DNA of 64,000 bases, taken from an uncultured Eubacterium sp. Lineage in GTDB: Bacteria > Bacillota > Clostridia > Lachnospirales > Lachnospiraceae. A program made the position numbers and the translations under genes. Location: contig CAPAOV010000004.1 in the NCBI GenBank assembly GCA_948579355.1, forward strand, positions 62,001-126,000, read 5' to 3'. The notes under the pieces are model-generated. The model was given only the letters and a program-made list of their open reading frames with translations. It made no database searches and had not been told where the DNA came from. Below, piece after piece: positions 32,234 through 40,760 of this stretch (within the stretch, counting starts at the first letter, position 1; every line of letters begins with the position of its first letter).

Positions 32234-33940
32234 ATGCAGTTAAACGGCTCACAAATTATTGTTGAGTGTCTGCTTGAACAGGGAGTAGATACTGTATTTG
32301 GTTATCCGGGTGGATGTATTTTAAATGTATATGATGAATTATATCGATATCAGGACCGTATCCGTCATATTTTAACTTCTCACGAACAGGGAGCGGCTCA
32401 TGCGGCGGACGGCTATGCAAGGGCAACCGGCAAAGTAGGAGTATGTATGGCGACGAGCGGGCCGGGGGCGACAAACTTAGTAACGGGAATTGGTACGGCG
32501 TATATGGATTCGGTTCCTATGGTGGCGATTACGTGTAACGTTGCCAATCCGCTGCTTGGAAAAGATTCTTTTCAGGAAGTGGATATTGCCGGTATCACAA
32601 TGCCGATTACGAAACATAGTTTTATTGTAAAGGATATAAATGAGTTGGCGGGCGCTATGCGGCGTGCTTTTAAGATTGCACAGACAGGCCGTCCGGGACC
32701 GGTTCTTGTTGATGTGACGAAAGATGTTACAGCGGCGACGGTTGATTACACGCCAATGACGCCGGAGATTATCCAACGTCAGGTAGATACGATAGACCAG
32801 CATGATATTGAGGCGGTGCTTCAGGTTATTAAAGAATCAGAAAAACCGATGATTTTCGTTGGTGGAGGCGCGGTTCTTTCAGGAGCGGAAGCAGAGTTAC
32901 GCGAGTTTGCAAGAAAAACAGACGCTCCGGTTACCGACACCCTGATGGGTAAGGGCGCCTTTGACGGAACGGAAGATACTTATACCGGAATGCTTGGTAT
33001 GCACGGAACAAAGACGGCGAATTTGAGCGTGACGGAATGCGATTTGCTTTTAGTACTTGGCGCGCGTTTCTCTGACCGAGTTACCGGAAATGCAGAGAAA
33101 TTTGCCAGTCATGCCAAGATTGTTCATATTGATATAGACCCGGCAGAAATTAATAAAAATATTCAGGTTGATTACTCAATTATTGGTGATTTAAAATCGG
33201 TTTTGGAGATTTTGAATAAGAAGCTGGAACAGCAATATCATAAGCCGTGGATGGATAAAGTCCGCGCGCGCAAAGAAGCGCTTCCGATGACATATTCTTC
33301 GGATGAATTGACTGGCCCGTATGTAGTTGAACGTATTTCGGAGCTTACAAATAATGAGGCAATCATCACAACCGATGTCGGACAGCATCAGATGTGGGCA
33401 GCTCAATACTATAAATACCGTACGCCGAGACAGTTACTCACTTCCGGTGGTATGGGAACGATGGGATATGGTGTCGGCGCTTGTATCGGTGCCAAATTGG
33501 GAAAACCGGAAAAGGTGGTTATCAATATTGCCGGAGATGGTTGTTTCCGTATGAATATGAATGAGATTGCAACAGCAACCCGATATAACATTCCGATTAT
33601 CCAGATTGTATTTAATAATCATGCGCTTGGCATGGTTCGCCAGTGGCAGACTTTGTTTTATGGAAAGCGCTATTCCAATACAATCTTGGAAGATAAAGTA
33701 GATTATTGCAAAGTTTCTGAGGCCATGGGCGCTAAGGCGATTCGTGTAACGACCAAAGAGGAAGTAGACGATGCAGTTAAGACGGCATTGGCTGCCGAAG
33801 AACCGGTAGTAATCGAAGTAGTGATTGGCCAGGACGATAAGGTTTGGCCAATGGTAGCGCCAGGGGCAGCGATTGAAGATGCTTTTGATGAGAAAGAGTT
33901 ACTTCAAAAAGAGGCGTCGCAAAATCGTGACAATAACTAA
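32234..33940 (+). CDS. ilvB: Acetolactate synthase large (catalytic) subunit
   Basis: 568 residues. ThDP enzyme: activating Glu in TSHEQGAAHAADGYARATG (about residue 47), FAD/central domain, and the ThDP-Mg motif GDGCFRMNMNEIATATRYNI ... NNHALGMVRQW. Condenses two pyruvates, or pyruvate with 2-oxobutyrate. Start: ATG 32234 with AGAGGTG 7 bases upstream; the GTG at 32225 is inside that site. The regulatory subunit gene ilvN, usually next, is absent; serC follows after 27 bases. ilvC is also not here, so the remaining steps are encoded elsewhere. Confidence 0.95.
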   Translation: MQLNGSQIIVECLLEQGVDTVFGYPGGCILNVYDELYRYQDRIRHILTSHEQGAAHAADGYARATGKVGVCMATSGPGATNLVTGIGTAYMDSVPMVAITCNVANPLLGKDSFQEVDIAGITMPITKHSFIVKDINELAGAMRRAFKIAQTGRPGPVLVDVTKDVTAATVDYTPMTPEIIQRQVDTIDQHDIEAVLQVIKESEKPMIFVGGGAVLSGAEAELREFARKTDAPVTDTLMGKGAFDGTEDTYTGMLGMHGTKTANLSVTECDLLLVLGARFSDRVTGNAEKFASHAKIVHIDIDPAEINKNIQVDYSIIGDLKSVLEILNKKLEQQYHKPWMDKVRARKEALPMTYSSDELTGPYVVERISELTNNEAIITTDVGQHQMWAAQYYKYRTPRQLLTSGGMGTMGYGVGACIGAKLGKPEKVVINIAGDGCFRMNMNEIATATRYNIPIIQIVFNNHALGMVRQWQTLFYGKRYSNTILEDKVDYCKVSEAMGAKAIRVTTKEEVDDAVKTALAAEEPVVIEVVIGQDDKVWPMVAPGAAIEDAFDEKELLQKEASQNRDNN

Positions 33941-33967
33941 ATAAATAATAGAAGGAGGATTTTTACC

Positions 33968-35050
33968 GTGGCTAGAGTGTATAACTTTTCAGCAGGCCCG
34001 GCCGTATTGCCGGAAGAAGTATTGAAAGAAGCAGCAGATGAGATGTTAGATTATGAGGGAACTGGAATGTCCGTTATGGAGATGAGCCATCGTTCTGCGG
34101 CATATGACAAGATTATCAAAGATGCAGAGCAGGATTTGCGGGATTTGATGGAGATTCCGGATAACTATAAAGTACTGTTCCTGCAAGGAGGAGCTTCTCA
34201 GCAGTTTGCTATGATTCCAATGAATCTTATGAAAAATGGAGTAGCAGATTATATCGTGACAGGACAGTGGGCAAAAAAGGCTTATCAGGAGGCTTGTAAA
34301 TATGGTAAGGCAGTAAAGATTGCATCATCCGAAGACAAAACTTTTTCTTATATTCCTGACTGTTCTGATTTGCCGATTGACGAGGATGCTGATTATGTGT
34401 ACATTTGTGAGAACAACACAATCTACGGAACAAAATACAAGACATTGCCGAATACGAAAGGCAAGACTTTAGTGGCGGACGTATCCTCCTGCTTTCTTTC
34501 CGAGCCGGTTGATGTTAGCAAATACGGCATCATTTACGGCGGAGTTCAGAAGAATATCGGGCCGGCCGGCGTCGTTATTGTAATCATCCGTGAGGATTTG
34601 ATTCCGGAAGAAACGGATGAAAAAGTACCTACGATGCTTCAGTACAAAACACATGCCGATGCGCAGTCGCTCTATAATACGCCTCCGGCATATGGTATTT
34701 ATATTTGTGGAAAAGTATTCAAGTGGCTGAAGAAGATGGGCGGCTTGGCAGAGATGAAGAAGAAAAATGAGGAAAAGGCGAAGATTTTATATGATTTCTT
34801 AGATTCTTCCAAACTCTTTCAGGGAACAGTTCGCGCCGAAGACCGTTCACTGATGAATGTGCCATTCGTGACAGGGGACGCCGACATGGATGCAAAATTT
34901 GTAAAAGAGGCTAAAGAAGCCGGATTTGAAAACCTCAAAGGACATCGCACGGTTGGCGGCATGCGCGCCAGCATTTACAACGCCATGCCAAAAGAGGGTG
35001 TTGAGAAGCTGGTGGCATTTATGAAAAAATTTGAAGAAGAGAATGCTTGA
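33968..35050 (+). CDS. serC: Phosphoserine aminotransferase
   Basis: 360 residues, normal length. Typical start ARVYNFSAGPAVLPEEVL, EMSHRS, LQGGASQQFAMIPMNL, and the PLP lysine in GGVQKNIGPAGV (about residue 198). Transfers amino from glutamate to 3-phosphohydroxypyruvate. Uses GTG at 33968, preceded by AGAAGGAGG. The C-terminal HRTVGGMRASIYNAMP is intact. The serA gene follows after 14 bases; together with thrH these cover the whole phosphorylated serine pathway. Confidence 0.96.
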   Translation: MARVYNFSAGPAVLPEEVLKEAADEMLDYEGTGMSVMEMSHRSAAYDKIIKDAEQDLRDLMEIPDNYKVLFLQGGASQQFAMIPMNLMKNGVADYIVTGQWAKKAYQEACKYGKAVKIASSEDKTFSYIPDCSDLPIDEDADYVYICENNTIYGTKYKTLPNTKGKTLVADVSSCFLSEPVDVSKYGIIYGGVQKNIGPAGVVIVIIREDLIPEETDEKVPTMLQYKTHADAQSLYNTPPAYGIYICGKVFKWLKKMGGLAEMKKKNEEKAKILYDFLDSSKLFQGTVRAEDRSLMNVPFVTGDADMDAKFVKEAKEAGFENLKGHRTVGGMRASIYNAMPKEGVEKLVAFMKKFEEENA

Positions 35051-35064
35051 GGAGGGAAACAGGA

Positions 35065-36231
35065 ATGAGTCTGAAAGTAAGTTGTTTAAATCCAATTGCC
35101 GAATGCGGTTTGGATATGTTAGATGACCGTTATCAATTGACGGATAATACAGAGGAGGCACAGGCAATTTTAGTGCGCAGTGCAGTCATGCATGATATGG
35201 AATTATCGGATAATCTATTGGCAGTTGCCCGCGCCGGAGCCGGAGTCAATAATATTCCGCTTGATACATGTGCTGAAAAAGGTGTTGTTGTATTTAACAC
35301 ACCGGGAGCCAATGCTAACGGCGTAAAAGAGCTTGTAATCGCATCTATGCTGCTTGCTGCCCGTGATATTACCGGTGGTATTCAGTGGTGTAAAGAGAAC
35401 AAAGACGACCCGGATATCGCAAAATCCGGCGAAAAGGCCAAGAAAGCTTATGCGGGAACAGAGATTAAAGGTAAGAAGCTTGGAATTATCGGTCTGGGGG
35501 CGATTGGTGTTTTGGTTGCCAATGCTGCGAACCGTCTCGGAATGGATGTATACGGCTGCGACCCGTATTTGTCGGTGGAGCATGCCCTGAATATGTCTCG
35601 TGATGTGACAATGGTCAAATCCAACGACGAACTTTTTGCCATGTGCGATTACATTACGGTTCATGTTCCGCTGTTGGATTCCACAAAGGGGATGTTTAAT
35701 AAAGCGGCTTTTGAGAAGATGAAAGACGGTGTAGTTATACTTAACTTCTCTCGTGATACATTAGTTGTTGAAGAAGATATGCGGGCGGCTTTGGAGTCCG
35801 GTAAGGTGGGAAGATATGTTGTTGATTTCCCAAATCCTACGACGGTAAACCTGCCGAACACAACCGTTACTCCTCATTTGGGCGCTTCCACGCAGGAGTC
35901 AGAAGATAACTGTGCGAAGATGGCAGTAAGTGAAATCCGTGATTTCATGGAAAATGGAAATATAAGAAACTCTGTAAACTATCCGGATTGTGACGCCGGT
36001 GTCTGCTCTACGGAGGGACGCATTACGGTAGCCCATAAAAACGTGCCGAACATGTTGACACAGTTTACCGGATTGTTTGCCAAAGATAATGTAAATATAG
36101 AAAACATGGTTAATAAGAGCCGCGGAGATTTTGCGTATTCCATCTTTGACGTATGTACAGAGATTACGGAACAAGTTGTGAAAGAACTGGAAGCAATTGA
36201 CGGTGTCATCCGCATACGTGTCATTAAATAA
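35065..36231 (+). CDS. serA: D-3-phosphoglycerate dehydrogenase with C-terminal ACT domain
   Basis: 388 residues. Short clostridial form: substrate domain, Rossmann motif GLGAIGVLVANAANRLGMDVYGCDP, catalytic region VHVPLLDSTKG ... LNFSRDTLV, and TPHLGASTQESEDNCA carrying the catalytic His. The C-terminal 70 residues form an ACT domain (VPNMLTQFTGLFAKDNVNI), the likely serine feedback site. First step of serine synthesis. ATG at 35065 has GAGGAGGG 8 bases upstream; the frame's upstream start at 35047 lies in the end of serC and is rejected. Confidence 0.95.
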   Translation: MSLKVSCLNPIAECGLDMLDDRYQLTDNTEEAQAILVRSAVMHDMELSDNLLAVARAGAGVNNIPLDTCAEKGVVVFNTPGANANGVKELVIASMLLAARDITGGIQWCKENKDDPDIAKSGEKAKKAYAGTEIKGKKLGIIGLGAIGVLVANAANRLGMDVYGCDPYLSVEHALNMSRDVTMVKSNDELFAMCDYITVHVPLLDSTKGMFNKAAFEKMKDGVVILNFSRDTLVVEEDMRAALESGKVGRYVVDFPNPTTVNLPNTTVTPHLGASTQESEDNCAKMAVSEIRDFMENGNIRNSVNYPDCDAGVCSTEGRITVAHKNVPNMLTQFTGLFAKDNVNIENMVNKSRGDFAYSIFDVCTEITEQVVKELEAIDGVIRIRVIK

Positions 36232-36251
36232 GTTTGAAATTATAAAGATAT

Positions 36252-36284
36252 GAAAAGGGCGAACGGTTGTGTCGTCCTTTTCTT
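36252..36284 (+). terminator. Terminator after serA
   Basis: AAAAGGGCGA (36253-36262) pairs with TCGTCCTTTT (36272-36282), one bulge, followed by CTTAAT. Modest T-run. Confidence 0.5.
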
Positions 36285-36304
36285 AATCTAAGCGGGGTGT
36301 TAAA

Positions 36305-37594
36305 TTGGATTATGAGCAGGCGATGGCTTATATAAAAAATTATAAATCTGCCGGTATTTCACTGGGATTGGAGCGGATGCGGGAGCTTTGTTCCCGTCTG
36401 GATTATCCGCAGCAAAAATTGTCTTTTATTCATATTGCGGGAACGAACGGCAAAGGCTCTACTGCCGCTTATATTAGCAGTATTCTCGGCGTCAACGGAT
36501 ATCTGGTAGGGCGGTATGTGTCGCCGGTTGTTTTTCAGTATGAGGAATGTATCCAGTTTGAGGACAGCCGGGGAATTACTTTTATTGACAGGCAATTGCT
36601 GGCAGAGGCAGTTACGGAAACAGCTTTCGCCATTGCCGCCATGGAGCGGGAGGGGAAAGAACTGCCTACTATTTTTGAGTTCGAGACTGCCATGGCTTTT
36701 CTGGCATTTGTGAAGAGAGGATGTCAGATTGTTGTGCTGGAAGCCGGACTTGGCGGGCGGGAAGATGCGACTAATATCATTGAGAATGTCATTGCTTCCG
36801 TCATTACTCCCGTCGGCAGAGACCATATGAAAATGTTAGGGGATACGGTGGAAGAGATTGCGCGGGAAAAGGCGGGGATAATACGGGAGGGCGTTCCGGT
36901 CATCAGTTTTCAGAAAGAAAAAGCTGCCGCACAGGTGATTGCTTCGGTTTGTGAGCAAAAGAGCGCGCCCCTGATAACCATTTGTCCGGCCGATATAAAA
37001 CTGCTCCGTTCAGATTTGCAAGGCAGTCTGTTTTCTTATCAGGGGGAGCATTTCCGCACGCAGATGACAGGCATATATCAGATTGAAAATGCCTGTCTGG
37101 CAATTGAGACATGCCGGAATTTGGGCTCCGGCTTTTCTTTTGATGAGCCGCAGTTGATGGTTGGAATACGCGAGGCAAGATGGCGGGGGCGGTTCGAGGT
37201 TGTCAATCAAGAGCCGTTGGTTCTTGTGGATGGCGCCCATAATGAGAGTGGGGCCAGAGCGCTGCGGGAGTCGGTGGAGACACTGCTCGACGGTCGGAGA
37301 ATACACGGTGTGATGGGAGTTTTTCGCGATAAGGAATATGATAAAATTATCGAAGTAATGCGGCCTGTGCTACAGGATATCGTAGCCGTCAGGGCACCTG
37401 CCGAAAGGGGACTGGAGGCGGAAGTTCTGGCAAAGGCATGGCGGGCTTCGAGTTGTGTAGACGTTACGACTGCCGACAGTGTAAAGGCGGGATTAAAGCT
37501 GGCCTTACAGCGCTGCGGGGGAAACGATGCCGTAGTTATGTTCGGCTCACTGTCACTTTTGGGGGAACTGGTCAGGCGGACGAAAAAAGGATAG
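36305..37594 (+). CDS. folC: Bifunctional folylpolyglutamate / dihydrofolate synthase
   Basis: 429 residues, normal length. Starts LDYEQAMAYIKNYKSAGISLGLERM, P-loop AGTNGKGSTAAYIS (about 45-58), then RYVSPVVF, the conserved LEAGLGGREDATN and the ligase-domain DGAHNESGARALRESV. Adds glutamate to dihydropteroate and to folates using ATP. Starts with TTG at 36305; upstream GCGGGGTG is a weak site, but the N-terminal match supports it. The other folate genes (folE, folP, folBK) are 3 kb downstream. Confidence 0.92.
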   Translation: MDYEQAMAYIKNYKSAGISLGLERMRELCSRLDYPQQKLSFIHIAGTNGKGSTAAYISSILGVNGYLVGRYVSPVVFQYEECIQFEDSRGITFIDRQLLAEAVTETAFAIAAMEREGKELPTIFEFETAMAFLAFVKRGCQIVVLEAGLGGREDATNIIENVIASVITPVGRDHMKMLGDTVEEIAREKAGIIREGVPVISFQKEKAAAQVIASVCEQKSAPLITICPADIKLLRSDLQGSLFSYQGEHFRTQMTGIYQIENACLAIETCRNLGSGFSFDEPQLMVGIREARWRGRFEVVNQEPLVLVDGAHNESGARALRESVETLLDGRRIHGVMGVFRDKEYDKIIEVMRPVLQDIVAVRAPAERGLEAEVLAKAWRASSCVDVTTADSVKAGLKLALQRCGGNDAVVMFGSLSLLGELVRRTKKG

Positions 37595-37684
37595 CTTTTT
37601 TGCGCAGATATAGGTATAATGGGAGAAAAAGAGAAAGAAAGCAGAATAACGTTTTTCTGTGTACATTTCAGATTGGAGAGGATT

Positions 37685-39046
37685 ATGAAAATAAAAATTC
37701 TGAGTAAGCAGTTAAGTATTCTTTTGTCATTGTCTCTTGTGTTTGGTATGGGAGGAAACAGAGCGGAGGCCGCGTCTGCCCGTAAGGCTTCTTTGACAAC
37801 GAAATCGTTTCGCATAAGCGTAGGTCAAAAGAAAAAGATAACAATTAAGAAAAAGAAAAAGGGCGCGAAGTACACGTTTTGGACGTCATCCAAAAAGGTG
37901 GCGAAAGTGAATAAAAAGGGAGTAGTTACCGGAAAGAAAGTGGGAAAAGCCAAAATAACTGTGAAAGAAAAATATAAGATATCAAAGAGGAATAAAACAA
38001 GAAAAGTGGGGGTGGTGAAAGTGACGGTAAAGGCGAAGACAGTGAAACCGGATGGAAAGCTGCCGTCCGCTTCACAGACGACAACGGGGCCGCTCCACAC
38101 GGAAAAACCAACATCGACGCCGACACCAACAGCAACAGCAACGGCGACAGCCACAATGACGTCGACGCCTCTTCCAGACGGGGATGTATATGCCAAAGAG
38201 TTATTTTGTGTAACGGTAAACGATACGAAAAAAGAAATCGTAAATGGTAATACGTGTAACGTTGAGATGCAGTACTTTAAAGGGAGCGCTACAGGAACAT
38301 ATTTTACGGGAAACGTATATAAAGAAAGCTCTTCCGTAAAGAAGACATATACAGACGGCAGAGTTGTTGAATGTGCCAGATATATGCTGTCCGGAAAAGA
38401 TGATACGGGGACGAGCTGTAAAATATTTATTCAGGATGATGTGAGAGAAGAAAATGGGAAAATCATTTCCAATCCGGTTATTCTGACGAACAGCAAGTCG
38501 CTTGCATGGATGGAAACGGCAGATATTCAGGGCAGGATTTCCACGGATGAGGCGGGAACAAAAAAGGTCAGCTATCGCTGGAATGAGTCCAATACGGAGA
38601 AAAAGCAGCCGCCGGCGGTTGTTCGTCCGGATACTTCCCACAAATATACAAAGGAGATTTTCACATTCTTTATTGATATTGGTGCGACGGATTCGGTTAC
38701 CGGAAAAGGCGGAAAAGCTTCGATGATACATTTTAGTGCGCGCGGCGAATGTGAAAATTTTAATGGCAAGACAGTGGCCGACAGCGTTGATACAAGACTT
38801 AAATTTACGGGAATGATAGAGACGCTTTCTGCCAGATATATTATGGAGGGGACGGATTCAAAGGGAAACCCGTGCCGGGTTTATGTTGAAAACAATGGTA
38901 TCGACAACAACGGCATGGTGACGGAGCCAATCATTATTACGGATTGTCCGGATTACGCATGGATTGAGACTGCGCCGCTTCACGGAACGGTGAGCTGGGA
39001 GACCGGACTTACCATACATGTGTGGACAACGGAGGATGCTGAGTGA
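37685..39046 (+). CDS. Secreted protein with Big2 (Ig-like) domain, Thr/Pro linker and two DUF3237-like domains
   Basis: 453 residues. Signal peptide (1-30, ending NRAEAAS), a very basic Big2-type domain (about 35-120: FRISVGQKKKITIKKKKKGAKYTFWTSSKKVAKV...KVGKAKITV), a Thr/Pro linker (TEKPTSTPTPTATATATAT), and two homologous beta-barrel domains of about 125 residues. Each of these starts YAKELF or YTKEIF and contains ARYML/ARYIMEG, a D..G..C/V hinge, and AWMETADIQG/AWIETAPLHG; this is the DUF3237 pattern. Start ATG 37685 after GGAGAGGAT; the frame before it belongs to the folC gap. Extracellular, no anchor seen. Ligand unknown; the duplication suggests binding of repeated or small ligands. 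Confidence 0.78.
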   Translation: MKIKILSKQLSILLSLSLVFGMGGNRAEAASARKASLTTKSFRISVGQKKKITIKKKKKGAKYTFWTSSKKVAKVNKKGVVTGKKVGKAKITVKEKYKISKRNKTRKVGVVKVTVKAKTVKPDGKLPSASQTTTGPLHTEKPTSTPTPTATATATATMTSTPLPDGDVYAKELFCVTVNDTKKEIVNGNTCNVEMQYFKGSATGTYFTGNVYKESSSVKKTYTDGRVVECARYMLSGKDDTGTSCKIFIQDDVREENGKIISNPVILTNSKSLAWMETADIQGRISTDEAGTKKVSYRWNESNTEKKQPPAVVRPDTSHKYTKEIFTFFIDIGATDSVTGKGGKASMIHFSARGECENFNGKTVADSVDTRLKFTGMIETLSARYIMEGTDSKGNPCRVYVENNGIDNNGMVTEPIIITDCPDYAWIETAPLHGTVSWETGLTIHVWTTEDAE

Positions 39047-39780
39047 GTGGGCAAAAAGGAAAGGAACAGGAGAATAGCGAATATGAATTTCTGACTTGCG
39101 AGAGATTGATTGTCTTCGTACTTCTTATGATTAGCGCCGGAATGATGGGAGCATATACTTATGTTCTCCGCGGCGGTGTATTTTGCAACGCGCAAACGGC
39201 AAATATAGTTATGATGGCAATTGCATTCGGGAAGCAGGACTGGAGCGCTGGCTTCTACTTCCTGCTCCCGATTACGGCGTATTGTGCAGGAGCGTTTCTC
39301 TCGGAAATACTTCCCCATACGGTGAGAAAGACCGGATGGATGCGGTGGGATACCTGTCTCATAGGCATTGAAATTGTTGCGCTGTTTATCGTCGGATGGC
39401 TGCCCTTGAGTATTCCGCATCAAATAGTGCAGATTATCATTAATTTTATTGCCTCCATGCAGTATAATACGTTCCGGCAGGCAGAAGGCATCCCGATGGC
39501 AACGACTTTTTGTACCAATCATGTGCGTCAGGTAGGAATTTGTCTGGCAAAAATGATACAAAAGAGAGACCGTCGTTTGCTTCACAGGGTGCTGGCGCAC
39601 TTCCTCATGCTTGTTGGTTTTCTGGCGGGAGGATGCGTGCTTACTATATGCTGTTTCCTGCTTGGAGAAAAAGCGATTTGGATAGCCATGGTTCCGCTGT
39701 CGGTTAATTTTATTATGCTGCTCTATGCAGATTTAATTAAGGAGCATGATTTACTCTGGAAAGTGCCACGGGGGCATTAA
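39043..39780 (+). CDS. DUF1275 (YoaK) family membrane protein
   Basis: 245 residues. Six hydrophobic helices, with the family's early motif GGVFCNAQTANIVMMAIAFG (residues about 45-64), NTFRQAEGIPMATTFCTNHVRQVG (the conserved QNA-T-TG-like segment), and LLYADLIKEHD at the end. No transport substrate is known for the family. Starts with a GTG that overlaps the stop of the previous gene (GTGA), so the membrane protein and the secreted DUF3237 protein are translationally coupled. Codes to just before a hairpin terminator. Confidence 0.88.
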   Translation: MSGQKGKEQENSEYEFLTCERLIVFVLLMISAGMMGAYTYVLRGGVFCNAQTANIVMMAIAFGKQDWSAGFYFLLPITAYCAGAFLSEILPHTVRKTGWMRWDTCLIGIEIVALFIVGWLPLSIPHQIVQIIINFIASMQYNTFRQAEGIPMATTFCTNHVRQVGICLAKMIQKRDRRLLHRVLAHFLMLVGFLAGGCVLTICCFLLGEKAIWIAMVPLSVNFIMLLYADLIKEHDLLWKVPRGH

Positions 39781-39806
39781 ACCGATGGTGTCAGTCTCCG
39801 GTTTTT
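39779..39806 (+). terminator. Short terminator after the DUF1275 gene
   Basis: AAACCG (39779-39784) pairs with CGGTTT (39799-39804) followed by T's. Overlaps the stop codon of the convergent DUF3892 gene. Confidence 0.4.
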
Positions 39807-40087
39807 ACGGTTGGCAAAGAAGACAAATTATTTGTTTCACTGTCATCGGGCAGTGTTTTCAGATATTCCGTGTCTTTGCGGTGGGCGATTCCTACGCCGC
39901 GTATCTCTCCGGCCTTTGCCATAGAGACGCCTTCGCTCCGACTGATAATCCGCTCGTCGGATAACTGATATCCCTCGATACGTCCGTGATTTTTTACCAG
40001 TCCGGTTATGCTGACAGCGTCTGCGGATGGCGTCGGGATATCATCAAAAGCAAGTTTAGGCAACTCGGTTCTCATTGTTTTGTCCAT
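39791..40087 (-). CDS. DUF3892 domain protein
   Basis: 98 residues, cytoplasmic. Core ISITGLVKNHGRIEGYQLSD followed by SRSEGVSMAKAGEIRGVGIAHRKDTEYLKTLPDDSETNNLSSLP, which is the DUF3892 pattern; a 25-residue N-terminal extension precedes it. No enzymatic motif is visible; the family is small and of unknown function, common in Firmicutes. ATG at 40087 has AGGAGGT 7 bases upstream. A perfect inverted repeat lies right before that ribosome site. Confidence 0.82.
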   Translation of the reverse strand: MDKTMRTELPKLAFDDIPTPSADAVSITGLVKNHGRIEGYQLSDERIISRSEGVSMAKAGEIRGVGIAHRKDTEYLKTLPDDSETNNLSSLPTVKTGD

Positions 40088-40105
40088 TTGTTTTTACCTC
40101 CTGTC

Positions 40106-40123
40106 AACGTGTTCAAGCACGTT
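40106..40123 (-). promoter_or_regulatory. Inverted repeat before the DUF3892 ribosome site
   Basis: AACGTG (40106-40111), 6-base spacer, CACGTT (40118-40123), immediately upstream of the AGGAGGT of the DUF3892 gene. May be an operator or a leader hairpin. Confidence 0.45.
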
Positions 40124-40221
40124 AGAATGTTTGTTAAATTAGTATGTACTATTTCAAAAACATTATGCAGGGGGACGATTGACGGGGTAATCGCTTAATC
40201 GTCTGCGGATATTAGGGTAAG

Positions 40222-40684
40222 GGTATCATACGGTATTTTGTCCTTGTGTCACTCCCCGAAAAATTATTGTTTCTTTCGGTTACAGAGTGCCGCCCGGGTG
40301 TTGTCTGAGATGTCTGCTGTCGTTTTCTTTAACTTTTGACAGCCCGTTTGCACTAGACCGCTACGCAGCGGTACTAACGCACCACCGGAACGATTATACT
40401 TTACTGCGGGCAGATGCGAAGCATCTGTTCAGGGAAGCAGGATGTCACAAATAAATACATTTATTTTTAACATCCTGCTTCCCCGAAGTGCCACCTTTGG
40501 TGCCCCGCAGTAATGAGTAACAAACGGTGGTGCATAAGGACCGGCGAGCGGTCAATGCTGCAAAAGTTAGAGAAAACGACAGCAGACAGCGAGTTTCGCG
40601 AGGGCGGCGAAAGATTTCTGTAATCGATAAAACAATGTATTTTTCGTCGGGAGTGCTACACCGGACAAGACACCGTATTAATAC
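40222..40684. repeat. Long foldback repeat element, copy B (opposite orientation to A)
   Basis: About 463 bases, homologous to copy A. Outer ends GGTATCATACGGTATTTTGTCC (first 22 bases) against ACCGTATTAATAC at the right. The arms match well, e.g. TGTCTGCTGTCGTTTTCT at 40313 against AGAAAACGACAGCAGACA at 40571. Central hairpin: ACTGCGGGC at left and CCCCGCAGT at right, then GGGAAGCAGGATGT (40432-40445) against ACATCCTGCTTCCC, capped by AAATAAA-TACA-TTTATTT. The side hairpins are swapped relative to copy A (CAGATGCGAAGCATCTG left, the GGTGCC type right) and the loop TACA is the complement of TGTA in A, showing inverted orientation. No coding frame. With the inverted repeat and the folE promoter this explains the 40088-40760 gap. 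Confidence 0.85.
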
Positions 40685-40698
40685 AAATTATGAAGCGA

Positions 40699-40727
40699 TT
40701 GCCTTATTGATATTCTTATGGTAGAAT
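40699..40727 (+). promoter_or_regulatory. Promoter of the folE operon
   Basis: TTGCCT (40699-40704), 17-base spacer, TAGAAT (40722-40727), just past the right end of foldback copy B. The TTGCCT stretch is itself shared with the flank of copy A. Confidence 0.55.
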
Positions 40728-40760
40728 AGGTGTGACATTACAGGATAGAGGGGTGCCTAC

